Assembly (NCBI RefSeq): GCF_009793355.1 | Contig: NZ_WTKP01000004.1 | Span: 248,001-312,000, forward strand | DNA: 64,000 nt | Direction: 5' to 3' | Source of the DNA: Vreelandella zhuhanensis | GTDB lineage: Bacteria > Pseudomonadota > Gammaproteobacteria > Pseudomonadales > Halomonadaceae | In this document: positions 35,367 to 45,533 of the stretch, piece by piece | How the letters are laid out: each line of letters starts with the position of its first letter | Position numbering within the stretch: position 1 is the stretch's first letter | Made by a program: the position numbers and the translations under genes | Notes under the pieces: model-generated | Seen by the model: only the letters and a program-made list of their open reading frames with translations | Databases searched by the model: none | Told to the model about the DNA's origin: nothing

Positions 35367-35427
35367 TGGGTCAGCGTCCCTCTTGCTCACCTTGCGTTTC
35401 CACTTGTGAGTCTTCATTGATTTCACC

Positions 35428-36543
35428 ATGACACCACCATCCGATACGCTCAATCAGCGCTTACGCCTGGCCCGCGATCGCCTTGCTACCGGTTTGATCA
35501 CTGCCGGCGGCATCGGCGTTCTGTTAGCGGTACTGGCGATTGCCGTGTTTCTGCTCTGGGAAACGCTACCGTTGCTGCGTCTGGGTGACACCCTAGCCTT
35601 GGCCAAGCTGACGCCGCTGGCTTGGGGCACATTGAAAGCCGCCTTCTATGCGCTGTTGTTCGCCGTGCCCCTGGCGCTGGGAGCGGCAATGTATTCGGCG
35701 CTGTTCATGTCCACCCGCCTGCGCCACCGGCTAAAACCCACCCTGGAAATGATGGAAGCCATTCCCGGTGTGGTAGTGGGATTTATCGCCGGTCTGATCA
35801 TCGCACCCTGGGTTGAACGTCACCTGGCCGGCACCTTGCTGCTGGTAATCGGGTTACCGCTGAGCGCCCTAGTCGCGGGAACGATCTGGCATCACCTCGG
35901 CACTCGGCTGCAGCGCACACTTCCCTTAAGCTGGGCGGGATTGTGGCTGGTGCCCTGGTTCGTCTTGATGATCGCCCTGGCGTTCTGGGTCACGCCCTTG
36001 CTGGAACAGCAACTGCCCGAAGACGACTTGCGACGTTTTCTGGATAAGCAGTGGGGCATCGACTATGCCACCCGCAATGCCATGATCGTGGGGGTGGCAA
36101 TGGGTTTTGCCGTGATTCCCAGTATTTACGCCCTGGCTGAAGACGCCCTGGCCGACGTGCCTAAAAGCTTGCTCGAAGGTGCCCAGGCGCTAGGCGCCAC
36201 CCGTTGGCAGGCGCTGTGGAAAGTGGCCTTGCCCACCGCAGGACCAGGGCTGTTTTCAGCAGTGATGATCGGGGCCGGGCGTGCGGTGGGCGAAACCATG
36301 ATCGTATTGATGGCCAGTGGCAATACCGCCCTTTTCAGTGCCAGTCCCTTTGAAGGCATGCGCTCGATTTCAGCGGCCATTGCCATTGAATTACCTGAAG
36401 CCGCACCCGGCGGCCTGACCTATCATTTATTGATTCTCGCCGCCTTGGCGTTGTTCGTGTTCACTTTCCTGGTCAACACTTTGGCGGAAGCGGTGCGTCA
36501 ACGTCTGAGACGCCGTTACCGGCGCCTGGAAGGCCATCCATGA
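35428..36543 (+). CDS. pstC: Phosphate ABC transporter permease PstC
   Basis: 371 residues with six membrane segments and the permease loop EGAQALGATRWQALWKVALP (about 250-270), which docks on PstB. It has a hydrophobic insert (about 150-195) between the second and third core segments, longer than E. coli PstC (319) but much shorter than the double-length Pseudomonas form. No clear ribosome site before the ATG. It overlaps pstA by four bases (ATGA). Confidence 0.93.
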   Translation: MTPPSDTLNQRLRLARDRLATGLITAGGIGVLLAVLAIAVFLLWETLPLLRLGDTLALAKLTPLAWGTLKAAFYALLFAVPLALGAAMYSALFMSTRLRHRLKPTLEMMEAIPGVVVGFIAGLIIAPWVERHLAGTLLLVIGLPLSALVAGTIWHHLGTRLQRTLPLSWAGLWLVPWFVLMIALAFWVTPLLEQQLPEDDLRRFLDKQWGIDYATRNAMIVGVAMGFAVIPSIYALAEDALADVPKSLLEGAQALGATRWQALWKVALPTAGPGLFSAVMIGAGRAVGETMIVLMASGNTALFSASPFEGMRSISAAIAIELPEAAPGGLTYHLLILAALALFVFTFLVNTLAEAVRQRLRRRYRRLEGHP

Positions 36544-37976
36544 TCCAGCACCTGGCAAAAAATCGGGATGAGGCCTGGCCATGGTTGAGCGCTGCAAGCG
36601 TTGCGCTTTCGCTGCTCATGCTGGCCGCACTGGTGAGCTTGCTGGTGGTGCGCGGCTTGGGCCATTTCTGGCCGGCGCCGATTGAAGAAGTCACGCTCGC
36701 CGACGGCCAGGTCATTGCCGGACATGCCGTACGCGAAGCCCCTCTGCCTGACCGCCCCGGCCATGAACGGCTGTATTATACCGCCAATCGCGACCTCGAC
36801 GGTGCCCTCTGGCAATGGGTGGCGCTGGATACCATTCAAACGCGCTCCACCCCGGTCGAACTGGTGCTTCTCGACCGCGCTTCCTGGGGAGATTTCATCG
36901 GCCGACTGGTGGCCGTGGTGATGCCGAATGAGCGTCTGGAAGGCGAAGCTGCTTGGCAGGCGTTGCAGCAGCACCTGAACCAGAGAAACACGGTAGCCAA
37001 TGGCGCACCCTCCAGGGCCGCCTCCGGTGACAGCTATGTGCCCGGAGATACTTATCTAATAGTGGAAAGCGTCGAGGGGCGTCAACGACAGCAACCCTTA
37101 CATGTCATTCATCGGGCCCAGCGCCCCAATGCCATGTCCATGGGTGAGAAGATCCAGACGTGGGGCAGCGCCGTATGGCGCTTTCTCAGCCAAGGGCCGC
37201 GAGCGGCCAATACCGGCGGCGGCGTCTGGCCGGCCATTTTCGGCACCGTCCTGATGGTACTGCTGATGTCACTTCTGGTGACTCCCTTCGGCGTGCTGGC
37301 AGCGATCTATCTCAATGAAATTGCCCATCAAGGACGCCTGACGCGGCTGGTGCGCATCGGGGTGCGTAATCTCGCCGGGGTCCCTTCGATCGTCTACGGT
37401 GTCTTCGGGCTGGGGGTATTCGTCTACGGCATCGGGGGAAGCCTCGATGAATGGTTCTTCAGCGATACCCTGCCCTCGCCCACTTTCGGCACAGGGGGCT
37501 TGCTGTGGGCCTCCTTGACCCTGGCGCTTCTGACCTTGCCGGTGGTGATCGTGGCGACGGAAGAAGGTTTGGCGCGAATTCCCGATGCCCAGCGCGAAGG
37601 GGCGCTGGCCCTGGGCGCCACCCGCCTGGAAATGCTCACCCGGATCGTGCTACCGATGGCCGCTCCGGCCATGCTGACCGGGGTGATTCTCGCCGTGGCG
37701 CGCGCCGCCGGCGAAGTCGCGCCCTTGATGCTGGTGGGCGTCGCCAAACTCGCACCCCAGATGCCTCTGGACGGTGAATTTCCCTACCTGCACCTAGAGC
37801 GCAAGTTCATGCACCTTGGCTACCATATCTTCGATACCGCCTTTCACGGCGAAGATGTCCAGGCTGCTTTGCCCTTGGTCTACGCCACGGCATTACTTCT
37901 GGTGTTGATTGTGCTGGTGCTTAACCTGACTGCCATATTTCTGCGTCATCATCTCAGGCGCCAACGAGGAAACTGA
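36540..37976 (+). CDS. pstA: Phosphate ABC transporter permease PstA
   Basis: 478 residues. An N-terminal membrane segment is followed by a large polar domain (about 45-210), probably periplasmic, absent from E. coli PstA (296) but common in this lineage. The permease core then carries the docking loop [20 protein letters not shown] near residue 358 and five more segments. Its ATG overlaps the pstC stop, and its stop overlaps the pstB start (TGATG), so the three subunits are translated together. Confidence 0.93.
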   Translation: MIQHLAKNRDEAWPWLSAASVALSLLMLAALVSLLVVRGLGHFWPAPIEEVTLADGQVIAGHAVREAPLPDRPGHERLYYTANRDLDGALWQWVALDTIQTRSTPVELVLLDRASWGDFIGRLVAVVMPNERLEGEAAWQALQQHLNQRNTVANGAPSRAASGDSYVPGDTYLIVESVEGRQRQQPLHVIHRAQRPNAMSMGEKIQTWGSAVWRFLSQGPRAANTGGGVWPAIFGTVLMVLLMSLLVTPFGVLAAIYLNEIAHQGRLTRLVRIGVRNLAGVPSIVYGVFGLGVFVYGIGGSLDEWFFSDTLPSPTFGTGGLLWASLTLALLTLPVVIVATEEGLARIPDAQREGALALGATRLEMLTRIVLPMAAPAMLTGVILAVARAAGEVAPLMLVGVAKLAPQMPLDGEFPYLHLERKFMHLGYHIFDTAFHGEDVQAALPLVYATALLLVLIVLVLNLTAIFLRHHLRRQRGN

Positions 37977-38791
37977 TGCAAGCGTCGTTACCGAAATCCG
38001 CTCCCGAAAATGCTGCGGTCATGCATTTCGCCACGGCCGAGAGCTGTCTGGAGATCAATGATTTCAGTCTGGCCTATGCCGGCGTGCCCGCCTTGCAGGG
38101 CTTATCCCTGCAGGTACCGCGCCACCGGGTCACGGCGTTCATCGGACCTTCTGGCTGTGGCAAGTCGACCCTGTTGCGGGCCATCAACCGGCTGCACGAC
38201 CTGAACGAGTCGGTGACTCTCAGCGGGAACATTCAATTGGAAGGCCGGGACATTCACGCCCCCCAGCTGAACGTGGCGGAATTGCGTCGACGGGTAGGAA
38301 TGGTGTTCCAGAACCCCAATCCTTTCCCCATGTCGATTTATGAAAACGTCGCCTTTGGTCTGCGTCTGCAAGGTCGAATGCTCAAACGCAAACGCGATGA
38401 CACCGTCGAATGGGCGCTGCAGTCCGCCGCGCTGTGGGAGGAGGTAAAGGATCGCCTGTACCGCTCTGCCTGGACCCTGTCGGGTGGGCAGCAGCAGCGC
38501 CTGGTCATCGCCCGCACCCTGGCGGTGCAACCAGATGTCCTGCTGCTGGATGAGCCGGCCTCGGCACTCGACCCTATCTCGACACTCAAGATCGAGGAGC
38601 TGATACGCAACCTGAAGTCGCAACTGACCTTGGTGCTGGTCACTCATAACATGCAGCAGGCTGCCCGAGTCTCGGACTACACCGCCTTTCTCCAAGGGGG
38701 AGAGCTGGTGGAATACGGCCCCACCGATAGCGTATTCACCAATCCGCGCCTGCAGCGCACCGAAAACTACATTACCGGCCGTATGGCGTAA
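37976..38791 (+). CDS. pstB: Phosphate ABC transporter ATP-binding protein PstB
   Basis: 271 residues. Walker [10 protein letters not shown] at 57-65, Q-loop [20 protein letters not shown] near 104-123, signature LSGGQQQR near 170, Walker [14 protein letters not shown] near 190 and switch histidine in VTHNMQQA near 224. The first 20 residues form an extra N-terminal tail. Powers the PstCA channel. Coupled to pstA by a one-base overlap. Confidence 0.97.
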   Translation: MQASLPKSAPENAAVMHFATAESCLEINDFSLAYAGVPALQGLSLQVPRHRVTAFIGPSGCGKSTLLRAINRLHDLNESVTLSGNIQLEGRDIHAPQLNVAELRRRVGMVFQNPNPFPMSIYENVAFGLRLQGRMLKRKRDDTVEWALQSAALWEEVKDRLYRSAWTLSGGQQQRLVIARTLAVQPDVLLLDEPASALDPISTLKIEELIRNLKSQLTLVLVTHNMQQAARVSDYTAFLQGGELVEYGPTDSVFTNPRLQRTENYITGRMA

Positions 38792-38831
38792 CCAGCGGCT
38801 AACACAGGCCTACCGGCCCAGGAGCGATACA

Positions 38832-39557
38832 ATGGATATCACCAGCGATACGCATAGCCAGCACATTTCCCGCCAGTTCAATCAGGAGCTCGAAGAGCTC
38901 AAGACCCACCTGATGGCCATGGGTGGCCTGGTGGAAAAGCAGGTACAGGAGGCGATCAAGGCACTGCTGGAGAACGACTCTCACCTGGCGGAAAAGGTCC
39001 GTGACAACGACCGCCAAGTCAACGACCTTCAGATTCAAATTGACGATGAATGCACCCGGATACTGGCACGCCGCCAGCCGGCCGCTTCCGACCTGCGCTT
39101 GGTGGTGGCGGTAATTCGCGCCACCTCGGATCTTGAGCGTATCGGCGACGAAGCCAGCAAGATCGCTCGCAATGCCCTCAGCTTGAGCGAAGGCAGCAAT
39201 AATGTAAAAGGCTTGGTGGAAGTCCGGCATATCAGCGAGCATGTGCGCAAGATGCTGCGCGATTCGCTCACCGCCTTTGCCCGCTTCGATACTGATCTGG
39301 CCATGCAGGTGGTGCACGAAGACAAGCTGGTGGATGACGAATATGGCAGCGCCATGCGCTCGCTGATGACCTTCATGATGGAAGACAGCCGTTCGATCAG
39401 CTCAGTACTCAACGTCATGTGGGTGTTGCGCGCCCTAGAACGGGTGGGTGACCATGCCAACAACCTGGCCGAATACGTGGTCTATCTGGTCAAGGGCCTG
39501 GATATCCGGCACATCGCCCCGGAAGAGCTCGATGAAAACATGCTGAAGAAGTCCTGA
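38832..39557 (+). CDS. phoU: Phosphate regulon regulator PhoU
   Basis: 241 residues in two similar three-helix-bundle repeats, each with the metal-binding E-x-x-x-D pattern (RATSDLERIGDEASKIA near 97-113 and LRALERVGDHANNLAEY near 199-215). PhoU links the Pst transporter to PhoR and silences the Pho regulon when phosphate is plentiful. AGGAG lies upstream of the ATG. It is the last gene of the pst unit and converges on phoR. Confidence 0.97.
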   Translation: MDITSDTHSQHISRQFNQELEELKTHLMAMGGLVEKQVQEAIKALLENDSHLAEKVRDNDRQVNDLQIQIDDECTRILARRQPAASDLRLVVAVIRATSDLERIGDEASKIARNALSLSEGSNNVKGLVEVRHISEHVRKMLRDSLTAFARFDTDLAMQVVHEDKLVDDEYGSAMRSLMTFMMEDSRSISSVLNVMWVLRALERVGDHANNLAEYVVYLVKGLDIRHIAPEELDENMLKKS

Positions 39558-39639
39558 CCTAAGATTAAAAAAGCGATGAGATTACAACGATAAGGCTGAA
39601 ACCCGCCACGCACCAAGGACAGATGCCTAGGAACCAGAA

Positions 39640-40932
39640 CTAGGTAGAAGAGACAAGGCGCTTGGCGGGAAACACGCAACGAAAGCGGGCTCCCTCGCCT
39701 GGGTGGGAGTCGATCTCCAGGTGCGCTTCATGGCGCAATAGTACATGCTTGACGATTGCCAGCCCCAGTCCGGTACCGCCGGTTTCAGTGCTGCGCCCCT
39801 TGTCCACACGGTAGAAGCGTTCGGTGAGGCGCGGAATATGCACCGGATCGATGCCTTCCCCATTATCCTCGACTTCAATGCAGGCGCCCTGAGAGTGAGT
39901 CTTCCAACGCAGTGTGATATGGCTACCTTCCGGGGTATAGCGCACGGCATTGAAAGCCAGGTTGGAAACCGCGCTGCGAATTTCCTGCTCACTGCCTACC
40001 AGCTGAGCATGACACTCAAGCTCGATAGTCACTTCATGGCGGTGATGGGAAAGGGCCAGCGCATCGCGGCGGATGCCGTCGAGCAACGTCTCCATGAGCA
40101 GCGGCCGGTGATCTTCGCCACCCTGGTCGATCTCTAGGCGTGACAGCATCAGCAGATCGTTGACCAGATTCTGCATACGGCTCGTTTGCGCCTGCATCTG
40201 CGAAAGCCCGCGGCCCAGGCGCGGCGGCATCTGTTCAGCCAGGTCGCTGTAGGTTTCCAGATAACCGGAAAGTACCGTCAGGGGTGTGCGCAATTCATGG
40301 GAAACATTGGCCACGAAATCGCGCCGCATCTGTTCCAGGCGATGCAACCGGGTGATATCGCGAGCCATGAGCAGGCATTCGTCATCGCCATAGAGCGTCA
40401 GCTGGTATTGAAGGATACGACGCTCGTCGATGGGAGACGTCAAGGTCAGGGGTTCGCGATAGTCTTGGGCCTTGAAGTAACTGACGAAGTGCGGGTCGCG
40501 CAGCAGATTGGTAATGTGCTGGCCGCGGTCATGGGCAGCTTGCAGCCCCAGCATGTCGCTGGCAGCACTGTTCCACCACTCCAGGTCACCATGACGGTCG
40601 AGCATCACCACGCTGTCGCGCATGGCTTCCGAGGATTCCTGTATCCGCGCGAGTATCGCGCGTAAGCGTTGCTGAGTGATGCGCTGGCGTTTTTGGTAAC
40701 GGTAAAGCTGGTCGAACAGCTCGCCCCACATCCCGCTCGCGGCAGGAGGCTCCTGCTCCGGGTGCAACGTCATCCAGCGATACAGGGCGCGTAACTGGCG
40801 CAGATGGTAAACCAGGCACAGCACCAAGCCCGCTGCGAGACCCAGCCCCGGTGTCACTAACAGCCAGCCGACCAAGGTTCCCAGGGTTGCCGGCCATACC
40901 AGACGCCACAGCTCACGGCTCCACAATCGCAC
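39640..40932 (-). CDS. phoR: Phosphate sensor histidine kinase PhoR
   Basis: 430 residues. Two membrane segments (about 10-45) with almost no periplasmic loop, as in E. coli PhoR, then a PAS domain (about 95-195), the H-box FVANVSHELRTPLTVLSGY (phosphorylated histidine near 214) and an ATPase domain with NLAFNAVRYTPEG, VEDNGEGID, TERFYRVDKG and GGTGLGLAIVKH. Starts with GTG at 40932, one base after the phoB stop, so it is translationally coupled to phoB. Confidence 0.95.
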   Translation of the reverse strand: MRLWSRELWRLVWPATLGTLVGWLLVTPGLGLAAGLVLCLVYHLRQLRALYRWMTLHPEQEPPAASGMWGELFDQLYRYQKRQRITQQRLRAILARIQESSEAMRDSVVMLDRHGDLEWWNSAASDMLGLQAAHDRGQHITNLLRDPHFVSYFKAQDYREPLTLTSPIDERRILQYQLTLYGDDECLLMARDITRLHRLEQMRRDFVANVSHELRTPLTVLSGYLETYSDLAEQMPPRLGRGLSQMQAQTSRMQNLVNDLLMLSRLEIDQGGEDHRPLLMETLLDGIRRDALALSHHRHEVTIELECHAQLVGSEQEIRSAVSNLAFNAVRYTPEGSHITLRWKTHSQGACIEVEDNGEGIDPVHIPRLTERFYRVDKGRSTETGGTGLGLAIVKHVLLRHEAHLEIDSHPGEGARFRCVFPAKRLVSST

Positions 40933-40933
40933 C

Positions 40934-41623
40934 CTAGCCTCTAGCCGAAAACCGGTAGCCGGTACCGCGTACAGTCTGAATCAAGTGCTGATGGGCATCG
41001 CCCAATGCCTTGCGCAGGCGGCGGATATGCACGTCCACGGTGCGTTCCTCGACATAGACATTGCCTCCCCATACCTGGTCCAGCAGCTGGCTACGGGTGT
41101 AGGCGCGCTCCTGATGAGTCATGAAAAACTGCAACAGGCGGTACTCGGTAGGCCCCATTTCCAAGGCCTTGCCATGCGCACTAATGCGATGACTCATGGG
41201 ATCCAGCAGGAGGCCGTCGATCTCGACAGCCTCTTCGACACCGCGCGGTGTCGCTCGACGCAGCACGGCCTTGAGCCTTGCCACCAGCTCACGAGGGGAA
41301 AACGGCTTGGTAATGTAATCGTCGGCCCCGGCTTCGAGACCCTGAATCTTGTTGTCCTCTTCACCCTTGGCGGTAAGCATGATGATGGGCAGCTCGGCGG
41401 TGGCTTCTTCGCGCTTGAGCCGACGAGCAAGCTCGATACCGCTGATGCCCGGCATCATCCAGTCCAGCAGCAGCAAGTCCGGTTGATGATCCACAATCAT
41501 GGCGTGGGCATCCTGAGCATTGCTCGCTTCAAGGACGTGGTAGTCAGCCATTTCCAGGGCGATCGCGATCATTTCGCGAATCGGCGCTTCATCATCGACA
41601 ATCAGAACGGTCTTGGCGGTCAT
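40934..41623 (-). CDS. phoB: Phosphate response regulator PhoB
   Basis: 229 residues, the same as E. coli PhoB. Receiver domain with acidic pocket Asp10/Asp11, phosphoacceptor Asp54 (LLLDWMMPG) and the lysine of [10 protein letters not shown]-terminal OmpR-type winged helix with [22 protein letters not shown] and [12 protein letters not shown]. The ATG at 41623 matches the family start. Four Pho half-sites lie immediately upstream, which implies autoregulation. Confidence 0.97.
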   Translation of the reverse strand: MTAKTVLIVDDEAPIREMIAIALEMADYHVLEASNAQDAHAMIVDHQPDLLLLDWMMPGISGIELARRLKREEATAELPIIMLTAKGEEDNKIQGLEAGADDYITKPFSPRELVARLKAVLRRATPRGVEEAVEIDGLLLDPMSHRISAHGKALEMGPTEYRLLQFFMTHQERAYTRSQLLDQVWGGNVYVEERTVDVHIRRLRKALGDAHQHLIQTVRGTGYRFSARG

Positions 41624-41643
41624 TATGGGCGGCCTCGTGATCG

Positions 41644-41698
41644 AACAATGACAGGTCAATGACAATCACACCATGCCCTGATGACAATTCCATGACAA
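41644..41698 (-). promoter_or_regulatory. Two Pho boxes in register before phoB
   Basis: Read on the minus strand: TTGTCATGGAA + TTGTCATCAGG (41698-41677) and TTGTCATTGAC + CTGTCATTGTT (41665-41644). Each pair is two 11-base half-sites, and the gap between pairs is exactly 11 bases, so all four sites lie on one face of the helix. The promoter-proximal pair ends 20 bases before the start codon. Confidence 0.87.
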
Positions 41699-41720
41699 GA
41701 CCGATTTTCCCAAGCGGACG

Positions 41721-42662
41721 TTACGGCTTGCCGGGTTTCTGTTCAGTTGCGGTCGAAGAACGTTTGGCTCGCGGATGGGCCGCATCGTAACTGGCCGCCA
41801 GGCTTTGCCAATCCAGCCGAGTATACACCTGTGTAGTGGCCAGATTGGCATGGCCGAGGAGCTCCTGCACTGCACGCAAGTCCTGGCTGGACTCGAGCAG
41901 ATGGCTGGCGAAAGAATGACGCAATCGGTGCGGGTGCAAGTGCTCCGGTAAACCGCGGGCCACGGCCAGGTGCGCCAGACGCTTTTGAATCGCGCGATGC
42001 CCCAGGCGAGCCCCGCGCACCCCGACGAACAGCGCAGTTTCGCACTGGCCGGCAAGCAATGGGCGTTGCGCCAGCCAATGGCCCAGCGCCACCTGAGCAC
42101 GCTGGCCCACCGGTACTTGGCGGGGTTTGCTGCCCTTGCCCATCACCCGTACCTGATGGCCGTGAACGTCAGGCTCATCCAGAGCGGCAAGCTCGGCCAG
42201 GCGCAAGCCACTGGAATAGAAAAGTTCCAGTATGGCCTGGTCGCGCAATGCCAACGGCGAGCCATCATGAGGGGTATCCAGAAACTGGCTGAGCTGATCC
42301 ACATCCAGCGGGCGCGGCAGGTGGCTGGGCTGGCGCGGCGTGCGCAATAGCGTTACCGGGTTATGCGCCAGGATTCCTTGCTTGACTAGGTAATCGGCAA
42401 AACGCGAGAGTGCCGCGCGGCGCCGGGCCAAACTGCTGGGAGCCAGCCCGCGGCTACGTTCACGTCCCAGAAAAGCCCGCAACAGGGCGGTATCCAGTGC
42501 TTCCGCGGCATGCACATCACGGCTCAGCGTGAAGGCCTGCAAGGCGCTGAGATCCTGAGCATAGGCTTTCAGCGTGGCGGGGCTGGCATGGCGTCGCATC
42601 TGCGCCAGAAATGCCGTGATACTTCCCTCGAGCGGAGTATCAAGCATAGGGGGTACAAGCAT
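41721..42662 (-). CDS. xerC: Site-specific tyrosine recombinase XerC
   Basis: About 313 residues. N-terminal SAM-like domain (about 10-95) and C-terminal catalytic domain with the full tyrosine-recombinase set: Arg in SSGLRLAEL, Lys in MGKGSKPR, HRLRHSFA, GHANL and the nucleophile Tyr in TTQVYTRLD. With XerD it resolves chromosome dimers at dif. The start is unclear: ATG at 42662, ATG at 42647 and TTG at 42674 all lack a good ribosome site; the region contains a short duplication. Last gene of the argH-lptM-lysA-dapF-DUF484 unit. Confidence 0.93.
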   Translation of the reverse strand: MLVPPMLDTPLEGSITAFLAQMRRHASPATLKAYAQDLSALQAFTLSRDVHAAEALDTALLRAFLGRERSRGLAPSSLARRRAALSRFADYLVKQGILAHNPVTLLRTPRQPSHLPRPLDVDQLSQFLDTPHDGSPLALRDQAILELFYSSGLRLAELAALDEPDVHGHQVRVMGKGSKPRQVPVGQRAQVALGHWLAQRPLLAGQCETALFVGVRGARLGHRAIQKRLAHLAVARGLPEHLHPHRLRHSFASHLLESSQDLRAVQELLGHANLATTQVYTRLDWQSLAASYDAAHPRAKRSSTATEQKPGKP

Positions 42663-42679
42663 AGAGAGTATCAAGCATA
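42635..42679. repeat. Duplicated 14-bp element at the DUF484-xerC junction
   Basis: GAGTATCAAGCATA occurs at 42635-42648 and 42666-42679, with a partial copy GTACAAGCATA at 42653-42663 between them. On the minus strand each copy supplies a TATG. It covers the DUF484 stop and the possible xerC starts. Confidence 0.75.
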
Positions 42680-43381
42680 AGGGCCCAGCCGCGTCAGCAA
42701 GCGGGCCATGACATCGCCCAGATACTCAGTGAACAAGGTGTCCATGCTGGCGCAATAACTTGCCGGGTCGGGACTGGCGAGCAGCAGATAGCCCAGCGGC
42801 TGCCCGGCGGAAAGTCGAGTGATGGCGCAGGAACCCGCCTTGCGCGGTGGCTTGGTATGCGGCAACAGGCATTTCCAGTCGCTGACACTCAACTTGGAAC
42901 AGCGGCTGGTGCGTCCATCAAGCAGCGCGGTCAGGCGCTTGGTGGCATGCTGGTCCAGCACCTGACGCGGTGGCTGTGGCGGAGCGGGTTCGTTATCGCT
43001 GAGTTCCGCCGGACACCAGAGCGCCATGGCCGGCGTTGCAAAACGCTCGCTGAGCTGGGTGGCCAAGGCTTGGGCCAAGGTATCTCGATCCTCGGCTTCG
43101 ACCAATGCCAGCAAGGTTTCCCGCAGGCGCCGATACTGTGTCTCATTGTGGCGCGCGGTTTCCAGCAGGTGTTCCAGCCGGCTTTCGGCATGCTCGGCAC
43201 GCCGGCGCAGGTCGAGCACCAGACGCTCCAATAGCGAGATCGCACCCTGGGTATCCGGATGGGGAACCTTGAGCTGCTGCAGCAACCCTTCACGCCCGAC
43301 AAAAAAGTCGGGGTGACGCGCCAGCCAGAAGGCTACCTGATCGGGGTCGAGGGTTTTGCGCGGCTCGGGGGCTGAAGACAT
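42671..43381 (-). CDS. DUF484 family protein
   Basis: 236 residues: an N-terminal segment DPDQVAFWLARHPDFF (about 13-28), a coiled-coil stretch (about 45-90) and a GAF-like domain (about 95-230). DUF484 proteins lie between dapF and xerC in many gammaproteobacteria; function unknown. The ATG at 43381 follows GGAG by seven to eight bases; the longer upstream frame is rejected. Its stop overlaps the possible TTG start of xerC. Confidence 0.88.
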   Translation of the reverse strand: MSSAPEPRKTLDPDQVAFWLARHPDFFVGREGLLQQLKVPHPDTQGAISLLERLVLDLRRRAEHAESRLEHLLETARHNETQYRRLRETLLALVEAEDRDTLAQALATQLSERFATPAMALWCPAELSDNEPAPPQPPRQVLDQHATKRLTALLDGRTSRCSKLSVSDWKCLLPHTKPPRKAGSCAITRLSAGQPLGYLLLASPDPASYCASMDTLFTEYLGDVMARLLTRLGPYA

Positions 43382-43428
43382 CACCTTACTCCTGTTTACG
43401 CTATCGCAACGGTTTACGCTTGACCGCG

Positions 43429-44262
43429 TCAGCTTAACGCGACGCGACCGTCGAACACACGGGTTGCCGGGCCGACCATAATCAACGCAGCTTCCGGGTC
43501 CGGCCATTCGATCATCAAGTCACCGCCCGGCAGCGTCACCTTGACCGGGCTTTTCAATAGCCCTTGGCGAATCCCGCTGGCAACGGCGGCACAGGCGCCG
43601 GTACCGCAGGCCAAGGTCTCGCCGCTGCCACGCTCATACACGCGCAGACGAATCTCGCAGGGCGAGAGCACCTGCATGAAACCCACATTGACCCGTTGGG
43701 GAAAGCGCGGATGCGCTTCCACCAGGGGACCGAGACGCTCCACCGGCGCAGTATCCACGTCATCGACCTGGATCACTGCATGCGGATTGCCCATCGACAC
43801 CACCCCCAGTTCGAGGGTCTCGTCGCCGACCGCCAGAGTATGCAGCGGTTGGTCGCCCGGCGCCTCGAACGGCAATGCCGAGGGTGTGAAGCGCGGCCGC
43901 CCCATGTCCACGCGCACCATGCCGTCATGCTGTACCTTGAGAACCAACGGGCCGCCAGCGGTCTCGACCCGAATCTCGTGCTTGTGGGTAAGACGTTGAT
44001 CGCGCACGAAGCGGGCGAAACAGCGCGCTCCATTGCCGCAGTTTTCCACTTCACTGCCATCGGCATTGAAGATGCGGTAGCGAAAATCCATTTCCGGGTC
44101 ACGAGGCGGCTCGACGATCAACAGCTGGTCGAAGCCGATCCCCAGACGACGATCGGCAAGCTGGCGAATCTGCTCATTGCGCAGACGGGCGCGCTGAGTC
44201 ACCAGATCGACCACCACGAAATCATTGCCCAGCCCGTGCATCTTGGTGAAATGCAGCAGCAT
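43429..44262 (-). CDS. dapF: Diaminopimelate epimerase
   Basis: 277 residues; interconverts LL- and meso-diaminopimelate for lysine and peptidoglycan. Two-fold pseudo-symmetric fold with catalytic cysteines Cys75 ([11 protein letters not shown]) and Cys219 ([10 protein letters not shown]). The start at 44262 matches the family ([14 protein letters not shown]), with AGGGAG seven bases upstream, and overlaps the lysA stop by one base (TGATG). The next enzyme, LysA, uses its product. Confidence 0.97.
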   Translation of the reverse strand: MLLHFTKMHGLGNDFVVVDLVTQRARLRNEQIRQLADRRLGIGFDQLLIVEPPRDPEMDFRYRIFNADGSEVENCGNGARCFARFVRDQRLTHKHEIRVETAGGPLVLKVQHDGMVRVDMGRPRFTPSALPFEAPGDQPLHTLAVGDETLELGVVSMGNPHAVIQVDDVDTAPVERLGPLVEAHPRFPQRVNVGFMQVLSPCEIRLRVYERGSGETLACGTGACAAVASGIRQGLLKSPVKVTLPGGDLMIEWPDPEAALIMVGPATRVFDGRVALS

Positions 44263-45533
44263 CAAACGCTCCCTGCCGGTAGCAAGGTTTCGCCGGCCCA
44301 CAAATCCGCCAGGCGCTCGCGAGCACGCACCACATGACACTCCGTGCCATCCACCATCAGCTCCGCTGGGCGGGGGCGGCTGTTGTAGTTCGAGGCCATC
44401 ACGAAGCCATAGGCGCCCGCTGAACGCACCGCCAGAAGATCCCCCGGGGCAATCGCGAGTTCACGCTCCTTGCCCAGGAAGTCCCCGGTTTCGCATACCG
44501 GACCGACCACATCGTAAAGCGCCGACTCCCGGGCATTGCGTGTGTCCACCGGCACGATGGCCTGCCACGCCTGGTACAGCGCCGGGCGAATCATGTCGTT
44601 CATGCCCGCATCGATGATGGCGAAGTTCTTAGTCTCTCCAGTCTTGAGAAACTCGACCCGGGTCAGCAGCACCCCGGCGTTGGCGGCAATCGAGCGACCG
44701 GGCTCGAACAGCAGCGTCAGACGCTTGCCACCCTCCCAGCGCGAAAGCCGCTCGAGCAAGGCGGTGGCGTAATCGAACGGCTGCGGCGGCCGTTCATCGC
44801 GATAGGTCACGCCCAGACCGCCCCCCAGATCCAGGTGGTCGATCTCGATTCCCTGGTCGCGCAGACGCTCGAGCAACACCAGCAGGCGCTCCAGAGCATC
44901 CAGAAAGGGCGCGGTTTCCGTCAACTGGGAGCCGATGTGGCAATCCAGCCCGACCACTTTCAGATGCGTCATCCCCGCCGCCTGGGTATACACATCCAGG
45001 GCGTCATCCACCGCAATGCCGAACTTGTTGTCCTTCAAGCCGGTGGAAATGTAGGGATGGGTTCCGGCATCGACATCCGGATTGACGCGCAACGATACCG
45101 AGGCAACCTTGTCCAGGCGCCTAGCCACGCCATTGAGGCGCTCGAGTTCCGGGCGCGATTCCACGTTGAAGCACTTGATACCCACTTCCAAGGCGCGGGC
45201 CATTTCCGCTTCTTGCTTGGCTACGCCGGAAAACACCACCTTGGCCGGGTCGCCGCCCGCCGCCAGGACGCGCTCGAGCTCGCCGACGGAAACGATATCG
45301 AACCCCGCCCCCAGCCGCGCCAGAAGCCCCAGCACCGCCAGGTTGGAATTGGCCTTCACCGCATAGCAGATCAGATGCGAATGGCTGCCCAGGGCTTCGG
45401 TATAGGCGCGAAAATGCCGTTCAAGTGTGGCCTTGGAATACACATAGCACGGGGTGCCATGCTCGGCGGCAATGCGTGAAAGCGGAACCTCTTCGGCATA
45501 CAGCACGCCGTCGCGATAATTGAAATAATCCAT
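44262..45533 (-). CDS. lysA: Diaminopimelate decarboxylase
   Basis: 423 residues; converts meso-diaminopimelate to L-lysine using PLP. Alanine-racemase-like barrel with PLP lysine Lys60 ([10 protein letters not shown]), [12 protein letters not shown] near 197, [14 protein letters not shown] near 277 and the C-terminal CETGDFL motif near 345 that supplies the partner-subunit cysteine. AGGAGA precedes the ATG, which directly follows the lptM stop codon. Confidence 0.97.
   Translation of the reverse strand: MDYFNYRDGVLYAEEVPLSRIAAEHGTPCYVYSKATLERHFRAYTEALGSHSHLICYAVKANSNLAVLGLLARLGAGFDIVSVGELERVLAAGGDPAKVVFSGVAKQEAEMARALEVGIKCFNVESRPELERLNGVARRLDKVASVSLRVNPDVDAGTHPYISTGLKDNKFGIAVDDALDVYTQAAGMTHLKVVGLDCHIGSQLTETAPFLDALERLLVLLERLRDQGIEIDHLDLGGGLGVTYRDERPPQPFDYATALLERLSRWEGGKRLTLLFEPGRSIAANAGVLLTRVEFLKTGETKNFAIIDAGMNDMIRPALYQAWQAIVPVDTRNARESALYDVVGPVCETGDFLGKERELAIAPGDLLAVRSAGAYGFVMASNYNSRPRPAELMVDGTECHVVRARERLADLWAGETLLPAGSV

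Noticed and set aside
42635..42679. CRISPR-like or mobile-element repeat
   Set aside because: Only two full 14-bp copies with no regular spacers, no terminal repeats and no transposase.
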